Counted from the stretch's first letter, positions 34,365-43,061 are shown. The stretch: 64,000 nucleotides of DNA from Nodosilinea sp. LEGE 06152 (GCF_015207525.1 NZ_JADEWR010000015.1:85124-149123); one strand, 5' to 3'. The notes: generated by a model from the letters alone, not told the origin. Program-made: numbers and translations.

Positions 34365-34837
34365 TTTTGAAAACCCTGTGTGTTTGTGGTCAAGTATTTT
34401 TCTTGACTAAATTTCTGCAGAAAAGCTAACCCTTAACAACCGCTATCGCACCTGTGGAAACATTAGAACTAACTAACCGTCAATCGACAAAAGGGTGAGT
34501 GGGTCTGCCACCAGTCCTTTTTGACAGACTTTGTGGCTGTCGAGCTAACCTTGGTCACGCAGGAAATCGGGCAGACGCTTTCACAAGGACGAGGCGATGT
34601 TGCCTGAGAGCTTAAGGGGAAATTAACCCAGAACAAAATTTAAGAAGCCTAAAAAGTCTGGATTTTTCTTAGGAGGCAAGCTCAAATTTTGCCGACAACT
34701 CTCATCTTAAAAAGAAAAAACTAGGCCATAAGAATTTGATTCACAAAAATAAACTCTGATATGCAATTTTGGTGCGGCATTCGCAATTCTTTAAATGCCG
34801 CACCAAAATTCCTCCCTTAAGTGGGGTGACTTTTGCG
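34365..34837. other. gntP upstream region and hairpin after rsgA
   Basis: There is no gene. Near gntP, GTCAAG (34389-34394) and CTTGAC (34402-34407) form a short inverted repeat that could be an operator. At the other end, AATTTTGGTGCGGCATT (34765-34781) and AATGCCGCACCAAAATT (34794-34810) are a 17-base perfect inverted repeat with a 12-base loop, 28 bases after the rsgA stop, probably its terminator. The middle is AT-rich. Confidence 0.6.
34765..34810 (-). terminator. 17-bp hairpin after rsgA
   Basis: A 17-base perfect stem with a 12-base loop lies 28 bases after the stop codon of the minus-strand rsgA gene. There is no long T-run, so termination is likely but not certain. Confidence 0.6.
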
Positions 34838-35899
34838 CTACCGCTTGGGGCGATCGCGCATCGCTTTGTGGATCGTCTTCCAACGGCGCTTGCTGTTGAG
34901 GGCGGCGCGGGCATCGTGGCGCTGGTCGAGCCACTGCTGCTCGCGCTGGAGCTTGTGGTAGCTGTGCAGGCGATCGCCGTCTAGATTGCCTGCCGCGATC
35001 GCCTCCTCCACCGCACAGCCCGGCTCACCCTGGTGCCGACAGTCGCGAAATCGGCAGTCTGCCGCCAGTGCCTCAATATCGGCAAAGGTGGCCTCCAGCC
35101 CCTCACTGGTTGTCCACAGCTGTAGCTCCCGCATCCCCGGCGTGTCGATTAGCAGCGCCCCCGAGGGCAGGGGCAGCAGGTGCCGCCCGGTGGTGGTGTG
35201 CCGCCCGCGACTGTCGTCGTCGCGCACCGCCTGGGTGGTCTGGTATTGAACGCCGAGAAAATGGTTGGTCAGCGTCGACTTGCCCACCCCCGACGAGCCA
35301 ATTAGCGCCACGGTTTGCCCTAGCCCCAGGTAAGGGGTGAGCTGCTCTAGCCCGGCCCCCGTAGCGGCACTGACGGCGTGGATGGGAACGCCGATAGCAA
35401 CGGATTCGACCTGAACGAGGCGAGCGCCCAAATCTGCGCAGGTATCGGCCTTGTTTAGCACAATGACCGGCATAGCCCGACTTTCCCACGCCGCTACCAG
35501 GTAGCGCTCAATGCGGCGCAGGTTAAAGTCGCCGTCAAGCCCACACACCAAAAACACGGTGTCGACATTGGCGGCCACCACCTGTCCTTCAGTTTTGCCG
35601 CCCGCCGCTTTGCGCACAAACTCGCTCTGGCGGGGCAGCACCGCATGGATGGTAGCGTGGGCATTGTCCTGCCGCTGCACCACCACCCAGTCGCCTACCG
35701 CCGGAAAGGTTTGACTATCCTCGGCCTGGTGGCGAAACTGCCCAGCGACCTCTGCGGCCAGTTCTCCAGTTGGGGTCAGTAGCCGGTAGGCACCGCGATG
35801 CTCCAGCGCTACTCGGCCCGCCTCAAAACCTGCCTCTGCCCAAGGGGCAAATACGCGATCGCAGGTGGTGTTCCACCCGCCTAATTCAGTTAAGTTCAA
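34838..35899 (-). CDS. rsgA: Small ribosomal subunit biogenesis GTPase RsgA
   Basis: This 353-residue circularly permuted GTPase has an N-terminal OB-fold region, then G4 (VLNKADTC), G1 (GSSGVGKSTLTNHFLG), the RGRHTTTGRHLLPLPSGALLIDTPGMREL region with G3 (DTPG), and a C-terminal zinc site CRFRDCRHQGEPGCAVEEA. The permuted G4-G1-G3 order and zinc knuckle identify RsgA (YjeQ), which helps 30S maturation. The start is TTG at 35899, with GAGG eight bases upstream. It is monocistronic. Confidence 0.95.
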   Translation of the reverse strand: MNLTELGGWNTTCDRVFAPWAEAGFEAGRVALEHRGAYRLLTPTGELAAEVAGQFRHQAEDSQTFPAVGDWVVVQRQDNAHATIHAVLPRQSEFVRKAAGGKTEGQVVAANVDTVFLVCGLDGDFNLRRIERYLVAAWESRAMPVIVLNKADTCADLGARLVQVESVAIGVPIHAVSAATGAGLEQLTPYLGLGQTVALIGSSGVGKSTLTNHFLGVQYQTTQAVRDDDSRGRHTTTGRHLLPLPSGALLIDTPGMRELQLWTTSEGLEATFADIEALAADCRFRDCRHQGEPGCAVEEAIAAGNLDGDRLHSYHKLQREQQWLDQRHDARAALNSKRRWKTIHKAMRDRPKR

Positions 35900-36248
35900 G
35901 GGTATGTCCTCAAATGAAGCCTACGTAGGGCAAGGCTTCATGCGGTCAACCCACAGAGGTGCCGCCTAGCCTTGCCAGAGAATAGTTACGTTGCCTTCTA
36001 ATACCGACTCAGCCATAGGTCACCTCCCTGGTGCTCATACCTGGTGCTTACTGACGGGGCAGGCCAGTCCTTGACTGACACCGTCCACTCTCAAGACTAC
36101 AGCCGCGCTCGCCGGGATCGCGGCAGCTCGCCCAACTTTGCAGCAAATCTACAAACTTTCCTGAGTTGACTAAACTATTTCTCGGTTGGGGAACTCTAGC
36201 CCCTAGAACACTTTCTGACATAAACCAGTGATTGTTTAAGGGATAGCG
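35900..36248. other. Intergenic, no gene recognised
   Basis: These 349 bases lie between rsgA (minus) and the membrane protein at 36249 (plus). They are expected to hold both promoters. I see no repeat, RNA gene or convincing small ORF. Confidence 0.4.
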
Positions 36249-36683
36249 ATGATCAACGTTACTGCGGCCATGCTGTTAGCTCTTGGCATTACCCTCGACT
36301 CTTTGGGGGAAAACTACGCACTTTTGGCGGCGATCGGCATAGTCTTCGCAATGGCGTTCTTTTTGCTGATGTATCTCCAATATCCGGTCTTCTTCATCGG
36401 TTCTGCTCGCTATCCCCTGGCCAGAAAGTGTTTTCCGTTCATTCGCTGGGCCATCTTTGGCATTTACTTGGTCGATTTGTCGACTACACTCATGTGCCAC
36501 TACAACGGCCCCGAGCTGAGCGTTTCTATCCACGCCTACAGTATTTGGGCCGGAGTTTACCTGGTGGTCTACAGCCTGGCCATTTTGACCGGGCCACCCA
36601 AGCAGCGCCGCCGCAGACCGCTACTCAACCGCTACGGTCGCCATCGTTGGGCTGGCAAACTAGTTCCCGTTCCTATCTCGTAA
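36249..36683 (+). CDS. Hypothetical four-helix membrane protein
   Basis: This 144-residue protein has hydrophobic segments near residues 3-20, 25-52, 63-85 and 95-113, and a very basic C-terminal tail (KQRRRRPLLNRYGRHRWAGK) that should be cytoplasmic. The cysteines and FIRWAIFGIYLVDLSTTLMCHYN form no recognised motif. GATAGCG precedes the ATG. Function unknown. Confidence 0.65.
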   Translation: MINVTAAMLLALGITLDSLGENYALLAAIGIVFAMAFFLLMYLQYPVFFIGSARYPLARKCFPFIRWAIFGIYLVDLSTTLMCHYNGPELSVSIHAYSIWAGVYLVVYSLAILTGPPKQRRRRPLLNRYGRHRWAGKLVPVPIS

Positions 36684-36718
36684 TTTAAAAACCCCTGCAT
36701 TCGTAGTGTGTATATCGC

Positions 36719-36844
36719 TTGCTCCAGTACGCCGAGCGCCTGGAACGGAGCCGCCTGTTTACCATCCCAGAATCAGGGATCTTGATCACCCCGGAGCAGG
36801 GCGAAGTGTTCAGCTACCTGCTGAGGTACCGACAGGTGAGCTGA
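36719..36844 (+). pseudogene. Likely 3' fragment of a lost gene
   Basis: The frame from 36719 to the stop at 36844 reads like a genuine protein end: LLQYAERLERSRLFTIPESGILITPEQGEVFSYLLRYRQVS. It has no proper start (only TTG, after a TAG) and no upstream continuation. It lies at the edge of the AT-rich TIR-FGE island, so it may mark the insertion boundary. The parent family is not recognised. Confidence 0.35.
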
Positions 36845-36950
36845 TTTAAAGGTATCAGGTGTCTACTGGGGTATTTTCAAACCTGGACTTGCGCCAGGCA
36901 CCCGGTACCTTGATGACAGCTTTGATGAATTTTAGGGAGAGTCTTGGATT

Positions 36951-37160
36951 CTATCTTTTTTTCTTTCCTTTCCTTCTATTTCTATAGTGTCCTGGCACTG
37001 TAACAGTCTTTTTATAAGTTGAGACATAGGTTTTTCTTCCGCCACCAATACCTTTGAAAAATTTCCTTATTTTGTTTCTTAGCCTTTTAGTCTCGTTGCG
37101 AACTGCAATGAAAACAAAGAGTCCTGCCAAAACAATCAGAACTAAAGTAAAGAAATTCAT
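36951..37160 (-). CDS. Small cationic membrane protein in TIR-FGE island
   Basis: This 69-residue protein has one N-terminal membrane segment (FFTLVLIVLAGLFVFIAV) followed by a strongly basic tail (RNETKRLRNKIRKFFKGIGGGRKTYVSTYKK ... RNRRKGKKKR). It lies 35 bases after the TIR-FGE stop on the same strand and shares that gene's AT-rich composition, so it was probably acquired with it. Function unknown. It could be a membrane-active partner or a coincidental neighbour. Confidence 0.5.
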   Translation of the reverse strand: MNFFTLVLIVLAGLFVFIAVRNETKRLRNKIRKFFKGIGGGRKTYVSTYKKTVTVPGHYRNRRKGKKKR

Positions 37161-37195
37161 GCTTTCAAAACCCAGTAATTAAATCAAAAAATCAT

Positions 37196-38473
37196 TCAAC
37201 CAAAACAGGCTATTCTAAACCCAATAAAATCCGACTTTTCCCTTCCGTCCCTTTGACTCCTATGGGATGAAGTGCATCCGTCCTCTAAATCTCTCCATGA
37301 CCCACCTCGAATTGCACTTGAAGGTTTTTTGCCTTGATTGAGGCACCATTCATAAACATTGCCATGCATATCATACAAACCAAAGGGATTGGGATATGCG
37401 AAGTGCCCTACTGGTGTTGTTGATTTTGTTCGAGAACCCGATCTTTCATCAAGAAAATTTGCACATCTATTATCTATGGCATCACCAAAATTGAATTTAG
37501 TTTTAGTACCACCTCGGCAAGCGTACTCCCATTCGGCTTCAGTAGGTAACCGATAATTCCAATATGATTTTCTCGATAACCTTTTGCAAAATTCAATAGC
37601 ATCAAATAACGAGACACTCTCGACGGGTAAATCTTTGCCAATAAATTTAGATGGTGTTTCTAACAATGGTTGACCAATTTCTGGCAAGCGAGAAACAGCT
37701 TTCCATTGACTTTGAGTAATTAGATATTTACTTATGAAGACTGCAGTGTCCTTCGGCGAACTTAGTGCGGTGAAGCTTAGTTGGGATTTAGCTTCTGAAG
37801 TAGTCTTCTCTGGATTAGGCAGTAAAACCATCTCCAGATCGATCCCCCCTCCGAGATCTTCTAGAAAATATTTTGCTTGTCTTTGAACCTTGTAGAACTC
37901 TAACTTCTTTCCAAAAGGGAAAATTTTTCTCTTGGTTGATTTGATCTCTGTATATTGAAATTTGAATGTTTTTAATTGTGGTTTAAAGGAAAATGAACTG
38001 AGAATTTTCTTGGTTTCCTTGTCACAGCTCCGTTTCGTTGGGATCTGAGATTGAGTTAATCTGTTTTCTCCGGTTATTCCCCATATAAGTTGAGATAAAG
38101 GATCAGGATCTGTCTGGCGAAAGTCAACCCACATCATCGCATCTAAGAAAACGGGCAAGGTAGGTTCAACAGGAGCATTCGGGAGCATAATTGGAATTAC
38201 AGGGCATTCTCTCTTTGTAAATTCTCTCAAAAAAGCATCAATTTCTTGATTTTGCCAAGGGCCAATACCATTTGGGCCTATAAAAATCGCTGCTGACTTA
38301 ATTTGAGTGATTTGCTCTTCCAGAGCCCTTTGCCAAGGAAGCCCAGGTCTTAGTTCCCAGCTATCTAGCCAAGGCTTAATATTATTTTCTCGAAGTTGCT
38401 GAGCAATTTTGATGACGCCAGGTTTGTCTTCGTTGTTATGACACAAGAATACATCAAACTGCTGCTTCGACAT
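37196..38473 (-). CDS. TIR domain fused to an FGE-sulfatase (SUMF1-like) domain
   Basis: This is a 425-residue protein. Residues 1 to about 135 are a TIR domain (FDVFLCHNNEDKPGVIKIAQQL, WLDSWELRPGLPWQRALEEQI, PWQNQEIDAFLREF). Glu77 of WQNQEI sits where NAD-cleaving TIRs keep their catalytic glutamate. After a basic linker comes an FGE-sulfatase domain from about 205 (GIDLEMVLLP, FISKYLITQSQWKAV, PVESVSLFDAIEFCKRLS, YRLPTEAEWEYACRGGT, GNVYEWC, AIRGGSW, IGFRIACFG). Such fusions suggest a ligand-binding C-type-lectin-like sensor coupled to an NADase or signalling effector. The gene is visibly AT-richer than its flanks, indicating transfer. No diversity-generating reverse transcriptase is in the window. 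Confidence 0.9.
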   Translation of the reverse strand: MSKQQFDVFLCHNNEDKPGVIKIAQQLRENNIKPWLDSWELRPGLPWQRALEEQITQIKSAAIFIGPNGIGPWQNQEIDAFLREFTKRECPVIPIMLPNAPVEPTLPVFLDAMMWVDFRQTDPDPLSQLIWGITGENRLTQSQIPTKRSCDKETKKILSSFSFKPQLKTFKFQYTEIKSTKRKIFPFGKKLEFYKVQRQAKYFLEDLGGGIDLEMVLLPNPEKTTSEAKSQLSFTALSSPKDTAVFISKYLITQSQWKAVSRLPEIGQPLLETPSKFIGKDLPVESVSLFDAIEFCKRLSRKSYWNYRLPTEAEWEYACRGGTKTKFNFGDAIDNRCANFLDERSGSRTKSTTPVGHFAYPNPFGLYDMHGNVYEWCLNQGKKPSSAIRGGSWRDLEDGCTSSHRSQRDGREKSDFIGFRIACFG

Positions 38474-38527
38474 TTATGCAATTCCTCCTGCGCCAGTTCA
38501 GTCCGTTGAATTACATGCAAGAAAGAT

Positions 38528-38758
38528 TTAGTTGCCTGTATCTATTTTTGAAAGCAGTTCCGGAATTAACAGCCCTTTCAAATCCAAACTCTTTAAATCG
38601 ACCTTCGACGAAGCCAGATCAATCTCCAAACCTGCAACACCGCCATTCTCATCAAAATCAACCACCACATCCGGCGCAATTTCCTCTGACTCATTGCTAG
38701 GAGCATCATTCAGCCGAATCGACAGCGTATCCGTATCTGGGAAGTATTGAATTTTCAT
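38528..38758 (-). CDS. DUF2283 domain protein
   Basis: This 76-residue protein begins MKIQYFPDTDTLSIRLND and contains APDVVVDFDENGGVAGLEI, the two strands of DUF2283. It is a small domain often found beside toxin-like genes and proposed to be an antitoxin or regulator. The start codon overlaps the stop of the 43-residue frame upstream by four bases (ATGA), so the two are translationally coupled. The TIR-FGE gene starts 54 bases downstream on the same strand. Confidence 0.82.
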   Translation of the reverse strand: MKIQYFPDTDTLSIRLNDAPSNESEEIAPDVVVDFDENGGVAGLEIDLASSKVDLKSLDLKGLLIPELLSKIDTGN

Positions 38759-38886
38759 GGTTCCAGGCCCTTTTGTAGACGAGAACGGAAGTTGCGATCG
38801 AAGTAGGCATTGTGCAGCGTTTCTCCGTCTTCTAGCGTAATCACTCCAAGGACGCGATCGCTATATTCAGGAATAACTGCCGTCAA
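38755..38886 (-). CDS. Small ORF coupled to DUF2283 (43 aa)
   Basis: A TTG frame encodes TAVIPEYSDRVLGVITLEDGETLHNAYFDRNFRSRLQKGLEP, a plausible small folded sequence, ending with TGA that overlaps the ATG of the DUF2283 gene. It looks like the 5' partner of a two-gene unit or the tail of a truncated gene. A stop codon precedes the TTG directly. No family is recognised. Confidence 0.4.
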   Translation of the reverse strand: MTAVIPEYSDRVLGVITLEDGETLHNAYFDRNFRSRLQKGLEP

Positions 38887-39077
38887 TCATGCTGTCTGTT
38901 GACTCTCAGCTGCACAAAACACCGTTCTAGTCTCATACCGTTCTCTGGGAGTAGTCGAAGGCGATGACGAACTCACCCTTTGAGAGAATCGTAACTACCC
39001 CTATAGAGCCTACAGAATGAAGGCTGCCTATGTCAAAAATTGAATGAATAAGTTGATGCAATGCTGAGGAAATAGAT

Positions 39078-39278
39078 ATGGCAAGGTTAGTACGTTCCCG
39101 CTGTAAATGCGGCCAAATGACTACAGCTCAAAACAATTTCTGTAAGGAATGCTGGAGTTTGCTATGGTGGCAGGCGATTGATCTGACTATGAAAGGCAAG
39201 CTGCGAACCCCCGCTTCTCTGGAGTTTGATGGCATGAGCCAGCACAGCCACCACAAGGTCAACAGTTTAGCCGCGTAG
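39078..39278 (+). CDS. Small CxC...CxxC zinc-ribbon-like protein
   Basis: This 66-residue protein has two cysteine pairs, CKCGQ and NFCKECWSLLWW, at the spacing of a treble-clef or ribbon-type zinc site, then a basic C-terminal part. It has no other domain. AGGAAATAGAT precedes the ATG. Its function is unknown; nucleic-acid binding is possible. Confidence 0.55.
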   Translation: MARLVRSRCKCGQMTTAQNNFCKECWSLLWWQAIDLTMKGKLRTPASLEFDGMSQHSHHKVNSLAA

Positions 39279-39497
39279 TTGTTTGATTTGAATGGATTCG
39301 CTATCTTGCGGACAAAATAGCGGACAAACGTGAGAATCTTTCAAAACTGACTCAATTCAGAGTGCATCTCAGCTTTGTAAACGTAGCTGCATTATTTTCG
39401 TCCGACTCGATGCTATGAGCGTCATTCTAAATGCTGCTGTGACAAAGGCGTGTAGCGTCTTTGAGATACTGCAAGGACGGTCAGTGATCACCAAGTG

Positions 39498-41000
39498 CTA
39501 CGGCAACCAAAACTGCGGCAACCCCTGCAACCCCTGCCGCACCCATCGATTGACCGATCGCAGTGCTTGAATATGTGGCTCATCAGGTATCACGGGTAAA
39601 ATCTCCGCAGGCTGCCCCTGACCCAGTGCAGCAATCACCCGGTTTGCCGCCTCTAGCCCCGTCACGTAGGCCTTCTCCTGCGACCACGAGCCGTGGCGCG
39701 TCACAATCCAATCGCCCGCCATAAACAGGTTATCGAAGCTGGTGGTAGCGGGCAGCAGGTAGCGATAGCTGCCGGGGGCAAAGTGCGTCACCCCCTGGGG
39801 AATGCGTACCACGGCATGGTCGACAATCTTCGCCTCACCAAAGGCGGGAATGCACCCGGCCAAATCCTGCTGCACCTGCTTGAGAACCTGGTCGTCATCC
39901 AGCGCCAAGAGCTGGTTGGCGTGGTAGTAGTCGGCCTCGACCACGGTGCCCGGTTCGTCGCGGTACTCGTCGTGGAGGGCGTTGAGGTCAAAGAACGTCC
40001 ACCCCGTCGTAGGGTGAAAGCCAAAGCAGGCGTTAGAAGGACGGGGGATATCGATTTTGCGATCGAGCCAAAGCCGGGCAGCGAGCACATCGATCGCACC
40101 CAAATTGCGAATATTGCTGAACTCAGAACGCCCCCGCAAACTGGCTGACTGCTCCACAATCTTCTTCAGCCCGGTGATGCCGACGGCAAACACCACCGCA
40201 TCGGCTTCAAACACCTCATCGCCGCAAACCACCGCCGTCACCCGGTTATTCTCCACTGTCACATCTGACACCCGGTGGTTGGCGAGAATCTTGCCCCCGG
40301 CCCGCTCGATCGCATCAGTCCAAGGCCGAAAGATCTGTGCTCCCACCGTGCCCCGGCACCAGCGCACGTCAAAATCGGGCTGGTGGGCCAGGATGAAGTA
40401 GTAGAGCATCCCCAACGCCGCCGCCGCCGAACACTGTTCACCAGGGGCAAACAGCCCCACCAGCAGCATTGGCTCAAACGACTCGTGGTAGAGCCGGGCC
40501 GATACGCCGTACTGGCGAAATAGCTCGCGGGCGGTGATGCGATCGTACTTTTGCCAGGCCTCGTTGGAGTTGTCGAAATCAATCAGCGCCTGCAGCAGCG
40601 GCAGGGCCGAGAGGCGATCGATCAGCGGCAGGCGCTTGAAGTCGGTGTAAAGAAAGGTACCCAGGGGCGTAGGCAGGTAGGGCTGTGCCTGAAACAGCGG
40701 CGACTCGACCTCCAGACCGTGGGGCGAATACTGGGCCGATTGCGTCCACTCGGTAAAGGGCTGAATGCCCAGATGGTCGGTGAGGGCAAAAATGTTGCGG
40801 TAGGGGTACCAAAACCCGTGAATGCCCGCCTCGACGGCACGACCCTGGGGAGTTTGCCAGCCCGCCACCAGGCCACCGGGGTAAGCTCCCGCCTCCAGTA
40901 GCGTGACAGCGTAGCCCTGTCGCGCCAGGTGGTAGGCCGAGCCTAGACCAGCCCAGCCTGCGCCGACTACCACTACGCGCTTTTGTGCTGTGTTTTCCAT
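39498..41000 (-). CDS. FAD-dependent desaturase-like oxidoreductase
   Basis: This 500-residue flavoprotein starts with the ADP-binding fold VVVVGAGWAGLGSAYHLARQGYAVTLLEAGAYPGGLVAGW (GxGxxG plus the GG of the amine-oxidase/phytoene-desaturase family). Its C-terminal FAD block is LFMAGDWIVTRHGSWSQEKAYVTGLEAANRVI. The overall form is that of carotenoid desaturase-like enzymes (PDS/ZDS group), which act at membranes on hydrophobic polyenes. The substrate cannot be read from the sequence. It is divergent from the TspO-like gene at 41185, which could be functionally linked. Confidence 0.87.
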   Translation of the reverse strand: MENTAQKRVVVVGAGWAGLGSAYHLARQGYAVTLLEAGAYPGGLVAGWQTPQGRAVEAGIHGFWYPYRNIFALTDHLGIQPFTEWTQSAQYSPHGLEVESPLFQAQPYLPTPLGTFLYTDFKRLPLIDRLSALPLLQALIDFDNSNEAWQKYDRITARELFRQYGVSARLYHESFEPMLLVGLFAPGEQCSAAAALGMLYYFILAHQPDFDVRWCRGTVGAQIFRPWTDAIERAGGKILANHRVSDVTVENNRVTAVVCGDEVFEADAVVFAVGITGLKKIVEQSASLRGRSEFSNIRNLGAIDVLAARLWLDRKIDIPRPSNACFGFHPTTGWTFFDLNALHDEYRDEPGTVVEADYYHANQLLALDDDQVLKQVQQDLAGCIPAFGEAKIVDHAVVRIPQGVTHFAPGSYRYLLPATTSFDNLFMAGDWIVTRHGSWSQEKAYVTGLEAANRVIAALGQGQPAEILPVIPDEPHIQALRSVNRWVRQGLQGLPQFWLP

Positions 41001-41184
41001 TGTTGTTGCCCCCGTTGCCCATAGACCTTCTTTACTCTATCGGTACAGCGCTCAGTAGGGTTTAGGATCAGGGGTAGGCTGGGGTCTGACTTATATGCCA
41101 CTCCTCGGTTTCCCTCACCCCCAACCCCTCTGCCAGAGGGAAAGGGGAGCCGAGCCATTTCTATAAACCACTCTTTTTAGCCCC

Positions 41185-41913
41185 ATGAGCAATCAAAACT
41201 TTGTGAAAAATGGCGTTAACACGGTGATGGGTGTCAACGAAGCCACCCGTGACACCACCATCCGTACCGATTTAGCCAATCCCCGATGGGACAAGAAAGC
41301 TACGCTGACCTACCTCGGCGCAACGATCACCCAGGTGGCCGCGATGACCGCACTGCTGTGGGGCATGGATGTGGCCTTTGGGTACTTCAACTTGGGTGCC
41401 TTAGCCCCCTGGGCAACGACCGCGATCGCCTGCGCGCTTTTTGCCTTTGTGACGCTGCGATCGCGCCTCTTTTCCCTGCTCGACAACACGCGCAACAGCG
41501 GTCGCTACAAGTCGCTTCAGCGCCCGGGTTGGGCACCGCCACCGTTGGCCTTCCCCATCGTGTGGATGAGCATTGCCGTGCTGCGGGTGGTCTCGGCCTA
41601 TTTGGTGTGGTCGGTGATGGGGCAAACCTTTCTGAGCTGGCCACTGATTCTCTACGTGGCGCACCTCAGCCTGGGCGACACCTGGAATACGATTTTTACG
41701 GTGGAAGGTCGCTTGGGGGCTGCGGTGCCGATGGTGATTGTGGGGCCGCTGCTCTCGGTAGTGGTGGTCACGGTCGGCTATTTTCAAGTGGTGCCACTAG
41801 CAGGGTGGGTGATTTTGCCCTCGCTGGTGTGGCTTGCGATCGCCACTACCCTCTGCATCAGCCTCTGGCGCTTGAATGGCCAAGAACCCTTGTATCCAGT
41901 AGTATCGGCCTAA
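41185..41913 (+). CDS. TspO/MBR-family membrane protein
   Basis: This 242-residue protein has five membrane segments after an extended hydrophilic N terminus of about 45 residues. The TspO signature is recognisable: KSLQRPGWAPPPLAFPIVWMSIAVLRVVSAYLVW, then LSLGDTWNTIF. TspO proteins bind tetrapyrroles and sterols and regulate pigment metabolism in phototrophs (CrtK in Rhodobacter). The N-terminal extension and the family's replacement of the LNxxW loop by LGDTW are unusual. It is divergent from a desaturase-like gene. Confidence 0.8.
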   Translation: MSNQNFVKNGVNTVMGVNEATRDTTIRTDLANPRWDKKATLTYLGATITQVAAMTALLWGMDVAFGYFNLGALAPWATTAIACALFAFVTLRSRLFSLLDNTRNSGRYKSLQRPGWAPPPLAFPIVWMSIAVLRVVSAYLVWSVMGQTFLSWPLILYVAHLSLGDTWNTIFTVEGRLGAAVPMVIVGPLLSVVVVTVGYFQVVPLAGWVILPSLVWLAIATTLCISLWRLNGQEPLYPVVSA

Positions 41914-41930
41914 TTTGGTTATCTTTTAGA

Positions 41931-42016
41931 GGTAGGTTGGGTGAAACGAAGTAGAACCCAACGCCAGCCTAGCTTTTGTTGGTTCTGCTAGCGCGTTACC
42001 TAACCTTTAGGTTGAC
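41931..42016. repeat. GTTGGGT...ACCCAAC dispersed repeat
   Basis: GTTGGGT (41936-41942) and ACCCAAC (41956-41962) enclose GAAACGAAGTAGA. A second half (GTTGGTTCTGCTAGCGCG, ACCTAACC) follows up to 42016. The sequence resembles the GTAGGTTGGGTGAAACGAAG family of cyanobacterial intergenic repeats. Confidence 0.6.
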
Positions 42017-42055
42017 TGCCGAGCAGCTTGTTTTTCTCTACTGGTGAAAGCACCC

Positions 42056-42703
42056 ATGGTCACCCTTGAGCTACGTCAAATTGAGGTACCCCTGGGCAAA
42101 AGCCTGGTGCTGCGCGATGTGAGCTGGGCCGAGTTCGAAGCCATCTTGGCGGAGCTAGGGAACCACCGCAGCACCCGCATCGCCTACGACGAGAGATTCC
42201 TGGAAATTATGGTCCCCCTGCCAGAGCAGGGATATTTCAAGAAGGTGATTAGCACTGCTATTGGAGATATGGCTGAGGTGCTAGAGCAAGCTTATGAATG
42301 CTATGGCTCGACCACCTGGCGGCGCAAAGTCAAGCAGGCGGGCATAGAACCCGACAATTGCTTCTACTTTCAAAACGAGGCGCTGGTGCGTGGCAAGCTG
42401 GAGTTTGATCTAGACCGCGACCCGCCCCCCGATCTCGCCCTCGAAGTCGATCTCACCAGCAAATCCCTCGATCGCTTCCCAATCTATGTCCGCCTAGGCG
42501 TACCCGAAATCTGGTGCTACGACAGCGGTGTGCTGACGATTTATTTGCTGGAAGGCGATCGCTATAAGGCATCAGAGCAAAGCCAAGTGTTTCCCATATT
42601 AGATATTCGCGCTCTGCCTCAGCTGATTGAATCGCAGCGATCGGCGGGGCGGCTGGCTCTGCGGCGATCGGTCAGAGAATGGGTGAAAGCTCAGACAAAG
42701 TAG
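42056..42703 (+). CDS. Uma2 family endonuclease-like protein (DUF820) 1
   Basis: This 215-residue protein has the DUF820 core: ISTAIGDMAEVLEQA, the EPDNCFYFQNEALVRGK strand with the conserved PD, LALEVDLTSKSLDRFPIYVRLGVPEIWCYDSGVLTIYLLEGDRY. The PD...E pair belongs to the PD-(D/E)XK nuclease fold. The family is expanded in cyanobacteria and its cellular role is unknown. The GTG at 42044 is possible but the ATG at 42056 is preferred. Three other members are in the window (43183, 43911, 55432). Confidence 0.85.
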   Translation: MVTLELRQIEVPLGKSLVLRDVSWAEFEAILAELGNHRSTRIAYDERFLEIMVPLPEQGYFKKVISTAIGDMAEVLEQAYECYGSTTWRRKVKQAGIEPDNCFYFQNEALVRGKLEFDLDRDPPPDLALEVDLTSKSLDRFPIYVRLGVPEIWCYDSGVLTIYLLEGDRYKASEQSQVFPILDIRALPQLIESQRSAGRLALRRSVREWVKAQTK

Positions 42704-42759
42704 GCTTTACCGATAGACTAAGATCGCACTAGAGATTTGCCTATCCCCGTTGAAGTGCT

Positions 42760-43061
42760 ATGGCTATTGAGACTCTACAGCGCAGCAAAGTCTTAGAATT
42801 GCTGCACCAGCTCAAACCTCTCTTGGCTGAAAGGTATGGCGTCACTCGCCTAGGAGTTTTTGGTTGGTCGCGAGAGATCAAGCTGTAGAAGGCAGCGATG
42901 TAGATATCGTAGTTGAAATGGCACCCGATCTCTTTGCCATGGTTCATCTTAAAAAGCATCTTCAAACTGTTCTACAAGTCCCTGTGGATATTCTTAGGTA
43001 TCGCTCAACGATGAATCCAGTGCTGAAGCAACGCATTGAGCGAGATGCCATCTATGTATGA
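42760..43061 (+). pseudogene. Frameshifted MNT-type nucleotidyltransferase (antitoxin remnant)
   Basis: The frame from ATG 42760 reads AIETLQRSKVLELLHQLKPL...TRLGVFG, then shifts after GGT and stops at 42886. The next frame resumes with VARDQAVEGSDVDIVVEMAP and continues to the TGA at 43061. The expected GSxARDxxxxxSDVD catalytic block is split by a missing base in the Ser codon. A one-base deletion therefore inactivates a MntA-like gene that would partner a HEPN toxin. Confidence 0.75.

Noticed and set aside
34389..34407. Six-base inverted repeat before gntP as GntR operator
   Set aside because: Too short to assign a regulator; kept only as a note in the intergenic entry.
37196..38473. Diversity-generating retroelement target in the FGE domain
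   Set aside because: No template repeat, reverse transcriptase or accessory gene is visible in the window; it would need a genome-wide search.
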